This document shows positions 8,262 to 17,853 of a stretch of 64,000 bases of DNA, piece after piece. Made by a program: the position numbers and the translations under genes. The notes below the pieces were generated by a model, which saw only the letters and a list, made by a program, of their open reading frames with translations, made no database searches and was not told where the DNA came from. Numbering within the stretch: the stretch's first letter is position 1; each line of letters opens with the position of its first letter. Origin of the DNA: G963663315 sp963665165 (GTDB lineage Bacteria; Pseudomonadota; Gammaproteobacteria; Arenicellales; Poriferihabitantaceae); assembly GCA_963665165.1 (NCBI GenBank), contig OY761989.1, positions 930,001 through 994,000 of the forward strand. Reading direction: 5' to 3'.

Positions 8262-10421
8262 ATGAGTGATTCCGAACAACCACCCGGTGGAACTGGCGAC
8301 TGGCAACGGCGCGCCGCCGCCGAACTGAAGGACCGAAGTCTGTCGGAGTTGAATTGGCGTACCCCGGAAGGCATTGTGGTCAAGCCGTTGTATACCGCCG
8401 AAGACCTGGACCGGATTGCCCATCTTTCTTCATTGCCGGGGAGCGTTCCGTTTACCCGCGGACCGCGGGCGACCATGTATGCCGGGCGCCCCTGGACCGT
8501 GCGGCAATACGCCGGATTTTCAACCGCAGAAGAATCGAACGCATTTTACCGGGCCAATCTGAAGGCCGGCCAGACCGGATTGTCGGTGGCGTTCGATCTG
8601 GCGACCCACCGCGGCTATGATTCCGACCATCCGAGGGTGGCAGGCGATGTCGGCAAGGCCGGGGTGGCGATCGATACGGTCGAGGACATGAAAATCCTGT
8701 TCGACCGGATTCCGCTCGACAAGATGTCGGTTTCGATGACGATGAATGGCGCCGTACTGCCGGTCATGGCGATGTTCATCGTAGCCGCCGAGGAGCAGGG
8801 TGTCGACCAGGCCGCGCTGTCCGGTACGCTGCAAAACGACATCCTGAAGGAATTCATGGTACGCAACACCTATATCTACCCACCGCGGCCGTCGATGAAA
8901 ATCGTCTCCGACATTATCGGTTATACCGCCCGCGACATGCCCCGTTTCAACCCGGTTTCTATATCGGGGTATCACATGCAGGAAGCCGGGGCCACCATCG
9001 TCCAGGAACTCGCCTATACCCTGGCGGACGGGGTGGAATACGTGCGCAGCGCGATGGAAAGCGGCCTGGAAGTCGACCAGTTCGCTCCGAGGCTGTCCTT
9101 TTTCTTCGGCATCGGCATGAATTTCTTCATGGAGATCGCAAAATTGCGCGCCGCGCGAACCCTGTGGTCGGCCCTGATGGAGAAACACTTTTCACCGGCT
9201 AACCCGGCCTCGAAGAGGCTGCGGACGCATTGCCAGACTTCGGGTGTCAGCCTGACCAGCCGGGATCCCTACAACAATGTGATCCGCACCACGATCGAGG
9301 CCCTGGCCGCGGTACTGGGTGGAACCCAGTCGCTGCATACCAATTCCTTCGACGAGGCGCTGGCCTTGCCGACGGAGAATTCCGCGCGTATTGCCAGAAA
9401 TACCCAGCTCATCCTCAATCATGAAGCGGGTATCCCCCATGTCATTGATCCGTTGGGCGGATCCTATTATCTCGAAAGCCTGACCGACAGCCTGATCCGG
9501 GAAGCCGACAGTCTGATTGATGAAGTCGAACGGATGGGCGGCATGACCCGGGCAGTCGAGGCCGGTTTGCCGAAATTGCGTATCGAGGAGGCATCGGTCA
9601 AGCGGCAGGCCAGGATTGACCGGGGCGAAGAGGTCATTGTGGGCGTGAACCGGTATCAGGTCGAGGAGGAAGGCGAGATCGACATTCTCGTGGTTGACAA
9701 TAACGCGGTTCGCGAAGCCCAGATCGAGCGATTGGGAAATGTGCGGAAAACCCGTGATCCCGACCGCTTCCGTTCGGCGCTCGACGCCTTGAAACAGGCC
9801 GCGGTTACCGAGCAGGGCAATCTGTTGGCCGCGGCTGTCGATGCGGCCCGCGCTCGCGCCAGTGTCGGCGAGATATCCGATCTGCTGGAGTCGGTATATA
9901 ATCGGCATCATGCACAGCCGGGAACCTTGGGCGGGGTGTATGGCAGGGCTTACCAGGGCGACCAGGAATTTGACATGTTGAAGACCCGAATCGGGCAATT
10001 TGCGAAGCTCCGCGGACGCCGGCCCCGCATGCTGGTGGTCAAGTTGGGACAGGACGGCCACGACCGCGGCGCCCGCACCATTGCCACCGCATTCGCAGAC
10101 ATGGGATTCGATGTCGATATCGGCCCCTTGTTCCAGACTCCATGCGAGGCGGTTAACCAGGCCATCGAAAATGATGTGCATGTCATCGGTATCTCGTCCC
10201 AGGCAGGCGGGCACCGTACCCTGGTACCGGCGGTGATGGCCGAACTCGAAGCCGCGGACTGTGGCGGGATACAGGTTGTTTGCGGTGGGGTGATCCCTTC
10301 GGCAGACCATGAAATGCTGTATGCGGCCGGTGTATCCGCGATTTTTGGTCCGGGTACCAATATACCCGAGGCGGCTGGCAGGATTCTCGAACTTCTGGAA
10401 AATCAACCGGAGCCGAATTGA
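8262..10421 (+). CDS. mcm: Methylmalonyl-CoA mutase, single-chain catalytic plus B12-binding
   Basis: Adenosylcobalamin-dependent mutase converting (R)-methylmalonyl-CoA to succinyl-CoA. The 719-residue length is that of the full catalytic chain (E. coli ScpA is similar). The N-terminal (beta/alpha)8 domain covers about residues 40-560. The C-terminal B12 domain carries the DxHxxG cobalt ligand motif (DGHDRG, His about 600) and a later SQAGGH. The open frame extends upstream to 8157, but ATG 8262 is chosen because the earlier part overlaps the previous gene and lacks family similarity. pccB begins 4 nt after the stop. Confidence 0.96.
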   Translation: MSDSEQPPGGTGDWQRRAAAELKDRSLSELNWRTPEGIVVKPLYTAEDLDRIAHLSSLPGSVPFTRGPRATMYAGRPWTVRQYAGFSTAEESNAFYRANLKAGQTGLSVAFDLATHRGYDSDHPRVAGDVGKAGVAIDTVEDMKILFDRIPLDKMSVSMTMNGAVLPVMAMFIVAAEEQGVDQAALSGTLQNDILKEFMVRNTYIYPPRPSMKIVSDIIGYTARDMPRFNPVSISGYHMQEAGATIVQELAYTLADGVEYVRSAMESGLEVDQFAPRLSFFFGIGMNFFMEIAKLRAARTLWSALMEKHFSPANPASKRLRTHCQTSGVSLTSRDPYNNVIRTTIEALAAVLGGTQSLHTNSFDEALALPTENSARIARNTQLILNHEAGIPHVIDPLGGSYYLESLTDSLIREADSLIDEVERMGGMTRAVEAGLPKLRIEEASVKRQARIDRGEEVIVGVNRYQVEEEGEIDILVVDNNAVREAQIERLGNVRKTRDPDRFRSALDALKQAAVTEQGNLLAAAVDAARARASVGEISDLLESVYNRHHAQPGTLGGVYGRAYQGDQEFDMLKTRIGQFAKLRGRRPRMLVVKLGQDGHDRGARTIATAFADMGFDVDIGPLFQTPCEAVNQAIENDVHVIGISSQAGGHRTLVPAVMAELEAADCGGIQVVCGGVIPSADHEMLYAAGVSAIFGPGTNIPEAAGRILELLENQPEPN

Positions 10422-10424
10422 TTC

Positions 10425-11957
10425 ATGTCTGAAATAATCGAACAGCTTGAGAGAATGCGCGCCCTTGCCAAGCTCGGCGGCGGGGAGGCGCGCATCCATG
10501 CCCAGCACGCCAAGGGCAAACTGACTGCCCGGGAGAGAATCGACATCCTGTTCGATGAAGACAGTTTCGAGGAGTGGGACATCTTCGTGGAACATCGCTG
10601 TACCGATTTCGGCATGCAGGATAAAACCATCCCCGGCGATGGTGTGGTGACCGGTTTCGGCACCATCAATGGACGGCTGGTTTTTGTTTACAGCCAGGAC
10701 TTCACGGTATTCGGCGGCTCCTTGTCGGAAGCCCACGCGGAGAAAATCTGCAAGGTGATGGATCAGGCGATCAAGGTGGGCGCCCCGCTGATCGGGATCA
10801 GCGATTCAGGCGGCGCCCGCATCCAGGAAGGGGTGGCGTCGCTTGGCGGCTATGCCGAAGTGTTCCAGCGTAATGTGATGGCTTCGGGGGTGATCCCGCA
10901 GATTTCCCTGATCATGGGGCCCTGCGCCGGCGGCGCGGTCTATTCCCCCGCAATCACCGATTTTATTTTCATGGTCGAAGACAGTTCCTACATGTTTGTC
11001 ACCGGCCCGGATGTAGTCCGTACCGTGACCCATGAGGAGGTCACCGCGGAAGACCTCGGCGGAGCCAGAACCCATACCACCCGTTCCGGAGTGGCTGACC
11101 TGTCATTCGAAAACGATGTGCAGGCGCTGTTGATGACCCGGCGGTTTTTCAATTTTCTGCCCCTGAGCAACCGGCACAAACCGCCTCACCGCGATACAAC
11201 CGACGACCAGGGCCGGTCGGAGCCATCGCTGGATACCCTGATCCCCGACAACCCGAACCTGCCTTATGACATGAAGGAGTTGATCTTCAAGGTGGTCGAT
11301 GAGGGTGACTTCTTTGAATTGCAGACCCACTACGCCAGGAACATCATTATCGGTTTCGGCCGGATGGAAGGGCGTACAGTCGGCCTGGTCGCCAACCAGC
11401 CGATGGTGCTGGCCGGTTGCCTGGATATCAGCGCCTCTGTCAAGGGCGCCCGGTTCGTGAGGTTCTGTGACGCGTTCAATATCCCGATTATCACTTTTGT
11501 CGATGTGCCCGGATTCATGCCCGGCACCAGCCAGGAATACGGCGGTATCATCACTCACGGCGCCAAGCTGCTGTTCGCCTATGCCGAATGCACCACCCCG
11601 AAAGTGACCGTAATCACGCGCAAGGCGTATGGCGGCGCCTACGATGTGATGGCTTCAAAACATTTGCGTGGAGACGTCAACTTCGCCTGGCCGAGCGCCG
11701 AAATCGCGGTAATGGGACCCAAGGGCGCGGTCGAGATCATTTTTCGTGAGGAGGCCAGGGTGCCGGAACATCTGGAACGCAGGACCGAAGAGTATCGCCG
11801 CAAATTCGCCAACCCGTTCGTCGCCGGGAGACGGGGCTACATAGACGATGTGATTTTCCCCCGTACTACCCGAAAACGGATTTGCCGGGCGCTCGCGATG
11901 TTGCAGAACAAAAACCTGAAAAACCCGTACAAGAAGCATGACAATATTCCGCTCTGA
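10425..11957 (+). CDS. pccB: Propionyl-CoA carboxylase, carboxyltransferase (beta) subunit
   Basis: A 510-residue biotin-dependent carboxyltransferase moving CO2 from carboxybiotin to propionyl-CoA. The N- and C-terminal crotonase-like halves are evident: ISDSGGARIQEG and GPCAGGAVYSPA in the first, and VDVPGFMPGTSQE and KAYGGAYDVM in the second. Its place between the mutase and the biotin carboxylase subunit, with epimerase downstream, indicates propionyl-CoA rather than acetyl-CoA as substrate. It is translated 4 nt after mcm, consistent with coupled translation. Confidence 0.95.
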   Translation: MSEIIEQLERMRALAKLGGGEARIHAQHAKGKLTARERIDILFDEDSFEEWDIFVEHRCTDFGMQDKTIPGDGVVTGFGTINGRLVFVYSQDFTVFGGSLSEAHAEKICKVMDQAIKVGAPLIGISDSGGARIQEGVASLGGYAEVFQRNVMASGVIPQISLIMGPCAGGAVYSPAITDFIFMVEDSSYMFVTGPDVVRTVTHEEVTAEDLGGARTHTTRSGVADLSFENDVQALLMTRRFFNFLPLSNRHKPPHRDTTDDQGRSEPSLDTLIPDNPNLPYDMKELIFKVVDEGDFFELQTHYARNIIIGFGRMEGRTVGLVANQPMVLAGCLDISASVKGARFVRFCDAFNIPIITFVDVPGFMPGTSQEYGGIITHGAKLLFAYAECTTPKVTVITRKAYGGAYDVMASKHLRGDVNFAWPSAEIAVMGPKGAVEIIFREEARVPEHLERRTEEYRRKFANPFVAGRRGYIDDVIFPRTTRKRICRALAMLQNKNLKNPYKKHDNIPL

Positions 11958-11997
11958 CCGGGCATAAGCAAAAACCGCGACACATTTTCAAGAATAC

Positions 11998-14007
11998 ATG
12001 TTCAGTAAAATCCTGATTGCCAACCGTGGCGAGATCGCCTGCCGGGTCATTCGGTCCGCCCGGGCAATGGGAATCGGCGCCGTGGCCGTTTATTCGGATG
12101 TTGACCGGGATGCCAGACATGTCGTCGAAGCGGATGAAGCCGTCCATATCGGCTCGGCGGCGGCTGCGGAAAGCTATCTGCTGGCGGATCGAATCGTTCA
12201 GGCCTGCCAGCAATCCGGGGCGGAAGCGGTACATCCCGGCTATGGCTTCCTGTCTGAAAATACCCGGTTCGCGGAACTTCTGGAGGAGCGCGGGATTGTT
12301 TTCATCGGACCGGGCGCACGCGCGATCCAGGCGATGGGAGACAAGATCACGTCCAAGCTGTTGGCGGAGCAAGCCGGAGTCCACACCATTCCCGGACATG
12401 ACGGGGTGGTGCCCGACGCCGATCATGCAGTCGAGGTCGCCGCACAGATCGGTTACCCGGTGATGATCAAAGCCAGCGCTGGCGGTGGTGGCAAGGGTAT
12501 GCGGATTGCCCGTGATGACGCGCAATGCCGGGATGGTTTTGTGCGCGCTACCAGCGAAGCCCTGTCCAGTTTTGGCGACGGCCGCATCCTGATGGAGAAA
12601 TACATCGAACGGCCAAGACACATCGAGATCCAGATTATCGCCGACAACCATGGCAATGTGGTCACCCTGAATGAGAGGGAATGCTCGATTCAGCGCCGTC
12701 ACCAGAAGGTGATCGAGGAGGCGCCTTCTCCATTCCTGGACCCTGGCACACGGGCGGCGATGAGCCAGCAGGCGGCTGCCCTGGCGAAAGCCGTGGATTA
12801 CCGGTCAGCCGGTACGGTGGAGTTTGTCGTTGACGGTAACCGCAATTTCTATTTTCTGGAAATGAACACCCGCCTGCAGGTTGAGCATCCGGTGACCGAA
12901 CGGATTACCGGCCTGGATCTGGTCGAGTGGATGATCCGGGTGGCTGATGGCGAAAAGCTGCCGATGATCCAGGAGGAGATCGGGATTGACGGCTGGGCCA
13001 TGGAAGCGCGAATTTATGCGGAAAGTCCGTACCGGGGCTTTTTACCTTCCACCGGCCGCTTGAGGAAATACCGCGCGCCCGCCGAAGACAGTCATGTCCG
13101 GGTCGATACCGGAGTCGTGGAGGGATCGGAAATTTCGATGTTCTATGACCCGATGATTTCCAAATTGATCACCTGGGGGGAAACCCGGGAGCAGGCCATC
13201 CAGTCCATGCGGCGTGCCCTCGGCCAGTATTACATCCGCGGTGTCGATACCAACCTGCCGTTCGTTCATGCGATCATGAATCATCCCCGTTTCCAGGATG
13301 GTGACATTTCGACCGATTTCATTGCAGATGAATACCCGGACGGGTTTTCTCCCCAAATCCTGCCGGCCGCAATGCGCGGCAATCTGGTTTCGGTCATGGC
13401 TTCCGTGCATTTCAGGCTGGTGCTGAGGTCGGTCACCATTACCGACCAGATACCGGGGCACGGCCGGAAAACGGGGGCCGAATGGGTGGTGATCATCGAC
13501 CGGAAGACGCATCCGGTCAGAATCCGGAAAGGGGACGGGTCCGGCGGCGGGGATTCCTGGCTGGTTGAATACGACGGCAATGAATATGTGGTGGAAGACG
13601 AGTGGTCTCCGATGGAGGTGGTCTATACCGGCAAGGTGAATGGCCTGTCCGTCGACCTGCATCTGGAAAGGGACGGGTTCAGCTTCGATGTCACTTACCA
13701 GGGCTGCCAGAGCCGGGTTTTCATGGTGACCGCACAGACCGCGGCGCTGGAACAGGGAATGCCGGTGAAACAGGCGGCGGACCAGTCCCGGTATCTGCTT
13801 TCCCCGATGCCGGGATTGCTGGTTTCATTGTCTGTCGAAGTCGGACAGTCGGTCAAGGCGGGCCAGGAACTGGCTGTGATCGAGGCCATGAAAATGGAAA
13901 ATTCCCTGCGCGCCGAACAGGATTGCGTAATCCGGGAAATTCTGGTCGAGGCAGGTTCGATTCTTGAGGTCGATCAACCGGTCATGGAATTTGAAACAGT
14001 CGATTGA
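11998..14007 (+). CDS. pccA: Propionyl-CoA carboxylase, biotin carboxylase/biotin carrier (alpha) subunit
   Basis: A 669-residue alpha subunit. The biotin carboxylase domain (about 1-450) has the ATP-grasp glycine loop KASAGGGGKGMR, the RECSIQRRHQK segment and EMNTRLQVEHPVTE. A linker/BT-like region follows, then the C-terminal biotinyl carrier domain, with the modified lysine at about K632 in EAMKMEN, 37 residues from the end as is usual. It carboxylates its own biotin with bicarbonate and ATP and works with PccB. Its 3' end overlaps the meaB frame by up to 44 nt. Confidence 0.95.
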   Translation: MFSKILIANRGEIACRVIRSARAMGIGAVAVYSDVDRDARHVVEADEAVHIGSAAAAESYLLADRIVQACQQSGAEAVHPGYGFLSENTRFAELLEERGIVFIGPGARAIQAMGDKITSKLLAEQAGVHTIPGHDGVVPDADHAVEVAAQIGYPVMIKASAGGGGKGMRIARDDAQCRDGFVRATSEALSSFGDGRILMEKYIERPRHIEIQIIADNHGNVVTLNERECSIQRRHQKVIEEAPSPFLDPGTRAAMSQQAAALAKAVDYRSAGTVEFVVDGNRNFYFLEMNTRLQVEHPVTERITGLDLVEWMIRVADGEKLPMIQEEIGIDGWAMEARIYAESPYRGFLPSTGRLRKYRAPAEDSHVRVDTGVVEGSEISMFYDPMISKLITWGETREQAIQSMRRALGQYYIRGVDTNLPFVHAIMNHPRFQDGDISTDFIADEYPDGFSPQILPAAMRGNLVSVMASVHFRLVLRSVTITDQIPGHGRKTGAEWVVIIDRKTHPVRIRKGDGSGGGDSWLVEYDGNEYVVEDEWSPMEVVYTGKVNGLSVDLHLERDGFSFDVTYQGCQSRVFMVTAQTAALEQGMPVKQAADQSRYLLSPMPGLLVSLSVEVGQSVKAGQELAVIEAMKMENSLRAEQDCVIREILVEAGSILEVDQPVMEFETVD

Positions 14008-15001
14008 CATTGACGCCCTGCGCTCGGCAGACCGCAAGTCACTGGCCCGGGGCATCACGTTGCTGGAGTCGACCCGCGAGGACCATCGCAGGCAGGCCGA
14101 AGCGCTGATTCAGCAAATCCTGCCATTCAGCGGCAATGCCATCCGTATCGGCCTGACCGGCGTCCCTGGAGCGGGCAAGTCCAGCCTGATCGAAGTATTG
14201 GGAAATCATGTGATCGCAAATGGCCACCGGATTGCCGTGCTGGCGGTGGATCCAAGCTCGACCCTGACCGGAGGATCGATTCTCGGTGACAAAACCCGGA
14301 TGCCGACGCTTGCGACCCACCCCGACGCCTTTATCCGTCCAACCCCGGCCGGAGAAACTTCAGGCGGAGTGGCGCGCCGTACCCGCGAGTCCATTTTGCT
14401 TTGCGAGGCGGCCGGATTCGATGTGATTGTGGTCGAAACCGTCGGTACGGGGCAATCCGAAACCCTGGTCAGCCAGATGACGGATGTGTTTCTGCTGATG
14501 TTGCTGCCCGGCGGCGGGGATGAATTACAGGGCATAAAACGGGGCGTGATGGAACTGGCCGACATCGTAGTCGTCAACAAGGCCGATGGCGACCTGAAAT
14601 CCCGGGCCAGTCTGTCGGCAGCCGATATCAGGCAGGCTCTGCGCCTGGTCAGGCCGGCAATCGACGACTGGGAGGTTCCCGTAATTACCGCGTCCGCTAC
14701 CGGGAATTACAATATCGACCGGATCTGGGATAGTATCCAGGATTACCGCGGATTGCTGAACCGCTCCGGCCGCCTCGAAGCCAGACGCAGGGAGCAGTTG
14801 AAAACCGGATTATGGACCGAAGTGCGGGAAATGTTGCTGGGTTCGCTCAGGAATGACGCCGCTATCGTAAAATCCATCCCGGCCATACAGGAGAAAGTGT
14901 GCCAGGGAGAGATCTCGCCGACCGCCGCGGCGGTCCAGTTGATTTCTCTTTTTCAGCGGCGGCGGGACGGATATGGGCGGGAACCTGAACAGGAGACCTG
15001 A
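13964..15001 (+). CDS. meaB: Methylmalonyl-CoA mutase G-protein chaperone
   Basis: A MeaB/ArgK-type GTPase that gates cobalamin delivery and protects the mutase from inactivation. The Walker A is GVPGAGKSSL, followed by DPSS, then ETVGTGQSE and the guanine specificity motif NKAD. The 345-residue open frame starts at TTG 13964, inside pccA. Another TTG at 13991 is equally possible, so the first nine residues are uncertain. The overlap with pccA and the 4-nt gap to the epimerase place it firmly in the methylmalonyl operon. Confidence 0.93.
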   Translation: MRSINRSWNLKQSIDIDALRSADRKSLARGITLLESTREDHRRQAEALIQQILPFSGNAIRIGLTGVPGAGKSSLIEVLGNHVIANGHRIAVLAVDPSSTLTGGSILGDKTRMPTLATHPDAFIRPTPAGETSGGVARRTRESILLCEAAGFDVIVVETVGTGQSETLVSQMTDVFLLMLLPGGGDELQGIKRGVMELADIVVVNKADGDLKSRASLSAADIRQALRLVRPAIDDWEVPVITASATGNYNIDRIWDSIQDYRGLLNRSGRLEARRREQLKTGLWTEVREMLLGSLRNDAAIVKSIPAIQEKVCQGEISPTAAAVQLISLFQRRRDGYGREPEQET

Positions 15002-15005
15002 ATAA

Positions 15006-15410
15006 ATGATCGGCAGATTGAACCATGTGGCCATTGTCGTGCCCGACCTCGATACGGCAGCGCAATTATACGGCCAGCAATTCGGCGCCGAAGTCTCGGC
15101 AAAAACGCCGATGCCCGGGCATGGCGTGACCACGGTATTCGTCAACCTGCCCAATACCCGAATCGAACTCCTGCATCCGTTGGGGGAGAACTCGCCGATC
15201 GCCCGGTTTCTGGAAAAACACCCCGATGGCGGGATGCATCATGTCTGTTACGAAGTCGCCGACATCCATGATGCCGTGACCCGATTGACGGAGCGGGGCA
15301 TGAGGGTGCTCGGAGACGGTCGGCCGAAAACCGGCGCCCATGGCAAACCGGTGATTTTTCTCCATCCCAAGGATGGCCTGGGCACCCTGATCGAGCTTGA
15401 ACAGGTATAG
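15006..15410 (+). CDS. mce: Methylmalonyl-CoA epimerase
   Basis: A 134-residue vicinal-oxygen-chelate protein that interconverts (S)- and (R)-methylmalonyl-CoA, linking carboxylase product to mutase substrate. Likely metal ligands are H7 (LNHVAIVV), H79 (GMHHVCYEV) and E130 (TLIELEQV), with E54 also in the site. The conserved GENSPI and GKPVIFLHPKD segments are typical of bacterial epimerases. It is the last gene of the pathway run. cmoB follows after 14 nt, so read-through into tRNA modification is likely. Confidence 0.94.
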   Translation: MIGRLNHVAIVVPDLDTAAQLYGQQFGAEVSAKTPMPGHGVTTVFVNLPNTRIELLHPLGENSPIARFLEKHPDGGMHHVCYEVADIHDAVTRLTERGMRVLGDGRPKTGAHGKPVIFLHPKDGLGTLIELEQV

Positions 15411-15424
15411 GGATTGCCGCGGCC

Positions 15425-16411
15425 TTGCGCGATCACCTCGAAAACGAACTGGCCGACAGCGGGCTGGAACGGATTGTCCCGGCGCTGACCAGGTCTGTGG
15501 CCGATGTGATGCGGCAACGCCGGCACGGGCATTTCGACCAATGGACCGAAATCATCCACGCATTGCCGGCGCTGCATCCGTCCGTATCTGACTTCAGCGC
15601 GGACAAGGTCGTGATCGGCAGCGCCGCCGATACCGATTCCACGACCGGACAGACCCTGCGCGAGTTGCTCCTTGAGTTGCAGCCGTGGAGGAAAGGTCCG
15701 TTCGAGGTATTCGGCGTCACCATCGACAGTGAATGGCGGTCGGACATGAAATGGCGCCGTCTGCAGGAGCACATACAACCGTTGTCCGGCCGCGCGGCGC
15801 TGGATGTGGGTTGCGGCAATGGCTATTACATGTACAGGATGCTGGGCGCCGGGGCCCGATTCGTATTGGGTATCGACCCTTCCCAGCTATTCATGATGCA
15901 GTTCAACGCGCTGAAGAAGTACACGCCGCGGATTCCCGCGGCGATTTTGCCATTGCGTTTCGAAGAATTGCCGCTGGACTGTCTGCGCGTGGAAAACGGG
16001 CTGTTCGATACCCTGTTCAACATGGGTGTCCTGTACCACAGAAAACAGCCGGAACAGCATCTGTCCGGCCTGTTCAACTGCTTGAAACCCGGCGGTGAAC
16101 TGGTCCTTGAAACGCTGGCCATCGAGGGCGGGGAAGAAGGCTTCCTGATACCGGAAGGGACTTATGCGAAAATGCCCAATGTCCGGTCGATCCCGACCGA
16201 ACCGGCTCTGGCCAGGATGCTGGAAAGGACGGGATTCGTCCGTATCCGGACCATCGACATTTCGCGCACGGATCCATCCGAGCAGCGACGGACCGATTGG
16301 ATGAATTGGCAATCGCTGTCGGATTTCCTCGACCCGGCGGACCCCGGATTGACTGTCGAAGGCTATCCCGCCCCCCGGCGCATCCTCCTCCTTTGCAACC
16401 GGCCCGCTTGA
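15425..16411 (+). CDS. cmoB: tRNA U34 carboxymethyltransferase
   Basis: CmoB uses carboxy-S-adenosylmethionine to convert 5-hydroxyuridine at tRNA position 34 to 5-oxyacetyluridine. The 328-residue protein has the family markers PWRKGPFEVFGV and DSEWRSDMKW, the SAM-binding DVGCGNGYYMYRM, GIDPSQLF, FNMGVLYHR and the C-terminal EGYPAPRR. The frame opens with TTG at 15425, and the N-terminal helix matches the CmoB length of about 323. The CmoA partner is not in this window. Confidence 0.92.
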   Translation: MRDHLENELADSGLERIVPALTRSVADVMRQRRHGHFDQWTEIIHALPALHPSVSDFSADKVVIGSAADTDSTTGQTLRELLLELQPWRKGPFEVFGVTIDSEWRSDMKWRRLQEHIQPLSGRAALDVGCGNGYYMYRMLGAGARFVLGIDPSQLFMMQFNALKKYTPRIPAAILPLRFEELPLDCLRVENGLFDTLFNMGVLYHRKQPEQHLSGLFNCLKPGGELVLETLAIEGGEEGFLIPEGTYAKMPNVRSIPTEPALARMLERTGFVRIRTIDISRTDPSEQRRTDWMNWQSLSDFLDPADPGLTVEGYPAPRRILLLCNRPA

Positions 16412-16442
16412 CCTGGAAAAATATCTGTGGCCGCCCGCGAAT

Positions 16443-16937
16443 TTATCCCGGTTTTCTGCGGTAAGTGACGTGGGTCAGCTCCGGGCTTTCGGTCCGGGTG
16501 GTTTCCGTGACCCGCCAGACCTGTGGGTCGATCACCGGGAAGCGCACCGCATCCGGCCGGTCGATGCGATCCGGCACATAAGTGATGTCGAGCCGGGTCA
16601 GCCACTCGAACGCGGCCCGGTAGATCTGCCCGCCGCCAATCACCCAGATATCCTGGTCATTGCACGCGGCCAGCGCCCGTTCAATCCGGTCATAGTGTTC
16701 AACTGACTGCACTGGATGGCGGCTGATGACGACATTGCGTCTTCCCGGCAGCGCCCTGCAATGAATCGACTCCCAGGTCAGCCTGCCCATGATGATGGCG
16801 GCGCCCATGGTGATTCGCTTGAATCTTTTCAGGTCTTCCGGGTAATGCCAGGGAATGCCGCCATCCAGGCCGATGACCCGATCTTCGGTCATGGCTGCAA
16901 TGGCCCCTCTTGTCGGGGTTTTGGCGCGGTCAGGCAC
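16443..16937 (-). CDS. folA: Dihydrofolate reductase
   Basis: A 164-residue NADPH-dependent reductase regenerating tetrahydrofolate after thymidylate synthesis. Motifs are AAMTEDRVIGLDGGIPWHYPED with the catalytic acid after the Trp, MGRLTWESI, and the NADPH loop IWVIGGGQIY. GTG at 16937 is chosen because the first beta strand (RGAIAAM) must precede the first internal ATG. It lies 12 nt downstream of thyA, a common folate pairing. Confidence 0.93.
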   Translation of the reverse strand: MPDRAKTPTRGAIAAMTEDRVIGLDGGIPWHYPEDLKRFKRITMGAAIIMGRLTWESIHCRALPGRRNVVISRHPVQSVEHYDRIERALAACNDQDIWVIGGGQIYRAAFEWLTRLDITYVPDRIDRPDAVRFPVIDPQVWRVTETTRTESPELTHVTYRRKPG

Positions 16938-16949
16938 GCGCTTGCATCG

Positions 16950-17819
16950 CTATACCGCGACCTTGAACGAGATCGGCGGATGCGGGTGGTAGTCGCGCAG
17001 CACGAACTTCGACATGATCTCCCCGGTATCCAGTGAAAGCAGCGATTCAATATCCTCAAGCGAGCGGATCGAAGGGCAGATTTCCAGCGATGGCAATGGC
17101 CGCGGGGTACGGGTCAATTGTTGCTTCAGTCCCGGAATGTGGTCGTATTCAGCCATATCCCCGTTTGCCTTGGCAGTGTAGATATGCGCGTCAATCAGCG
17201 TATGTCCGAAAATTCCGGCGGGTATTCCACTGAACCTTGAAAACAGTTCCAGCAAGAAGGAATATCCCGCGATGTTGTAGGGTACTCCGAGCGCGATGTC
17301 GCAACTGCGCTGGGTGAGATGCAGGCACAGGTGGGGCGACTGGTTTTCGTCATACTGGGTGTTGACGACCCAGAAAGCATGGCAGGGCGGCAGAGCGCTG
17401 GTTTGCGCGTTACCCGGCGCCCAGGCGGAGACCACCATCCTCCGGCTGGTCGGGTTGGTTTTCAACTGGTTGGCGATCCAGGCGATCTGGTCATTGCCGC
17501 GATTGTCCGGCAGGGGGAATTGGCGCCAGAAGTTGCCGTACGCGCTCGGCACCTTGCCGTTATCGTCTGCCCATGGATCCCAGAATTTGCAGTTATGCCG
17601 TCGAAGCAGGTCGATATCCGTATTGCCCGACAGGAACCAGAGGTTTTCGATCACGATATTCTTCCAGGATATTTCCTTGGTCGTGAGCAGGGGAAAGCCT
17701 TCGCGCAGGTCGATTTCATAATTGATGTTGAACGTGGAGATCGTGTCCACTCCCGTCCGGTTGGGTTTCCTTTGGCCTGTTTCCAGGGTTTCCGTTACAG
17801 CGTCGAGATATTGCTTCAA
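16950..17819 (-). CDS. thyA: Thymidylate synthase
   Basis: A 289-residue ThyA that methylates dUMP using methylene-tetrahydrofolate. The catalytic cysteine is C146 in LPPCHAFW. The phosphate-binding arginines are visible in NRTGV, TSRRMVVSAW and QRSCDIALGVPYNIA, and DAHIY completes the dUMP pocket. The start codon is TTG at 17819 (KQYLDAV, matching the E. coli N-terminus MKQYL). It is a somewhat longer variant than E. coli ThyA (264) and is co-transcribed with folA. Confidence 0.94.
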   Translation of the reverse strand: MKQYLDAVTETLETGQRKPNRTGVDTISTFNINYEIDLREGFPLLTTKEISWKNIVIENLWFLSGNTDIDLLRRHNCKFWDPWADDNGKVPSAYGNFWRQFPLPDNRGNDQIAWIANQLKTNPTSRRMVVSAWAPGNAQTSALPPCHAFWVVNTQYDENQSPHLCLHLTQRSCDIALGVPYNIAGYSFLLELFSRFSGIPAGIFGHTLIDAHIYTAKANGDMAEYDHIPGLKQQLTRTPRPLPSLEICPSIRSLEDIESLLSLDTGEIMSKFVLRDYHPHPPISFKVAV

Positions 17820-17853
17820 TTTCTTGTTTCAGGTGTGGCCGGCAGGATCGGGG

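Noticed and set aside
6926..8476. A 516-codon minus-strand open frame
   Set aside because: It lies antisense to the copper chaperone and MetX-like genes. Such frames arise from the GC-rich codon bias, and the product has no motif.
9192..10736. A 514-codon open frame on the minus strand
   Set aside because: It is the antisense shadow of mcm and pccB. No domain is recognisable, and the plus-strand proteins are unmistakable.
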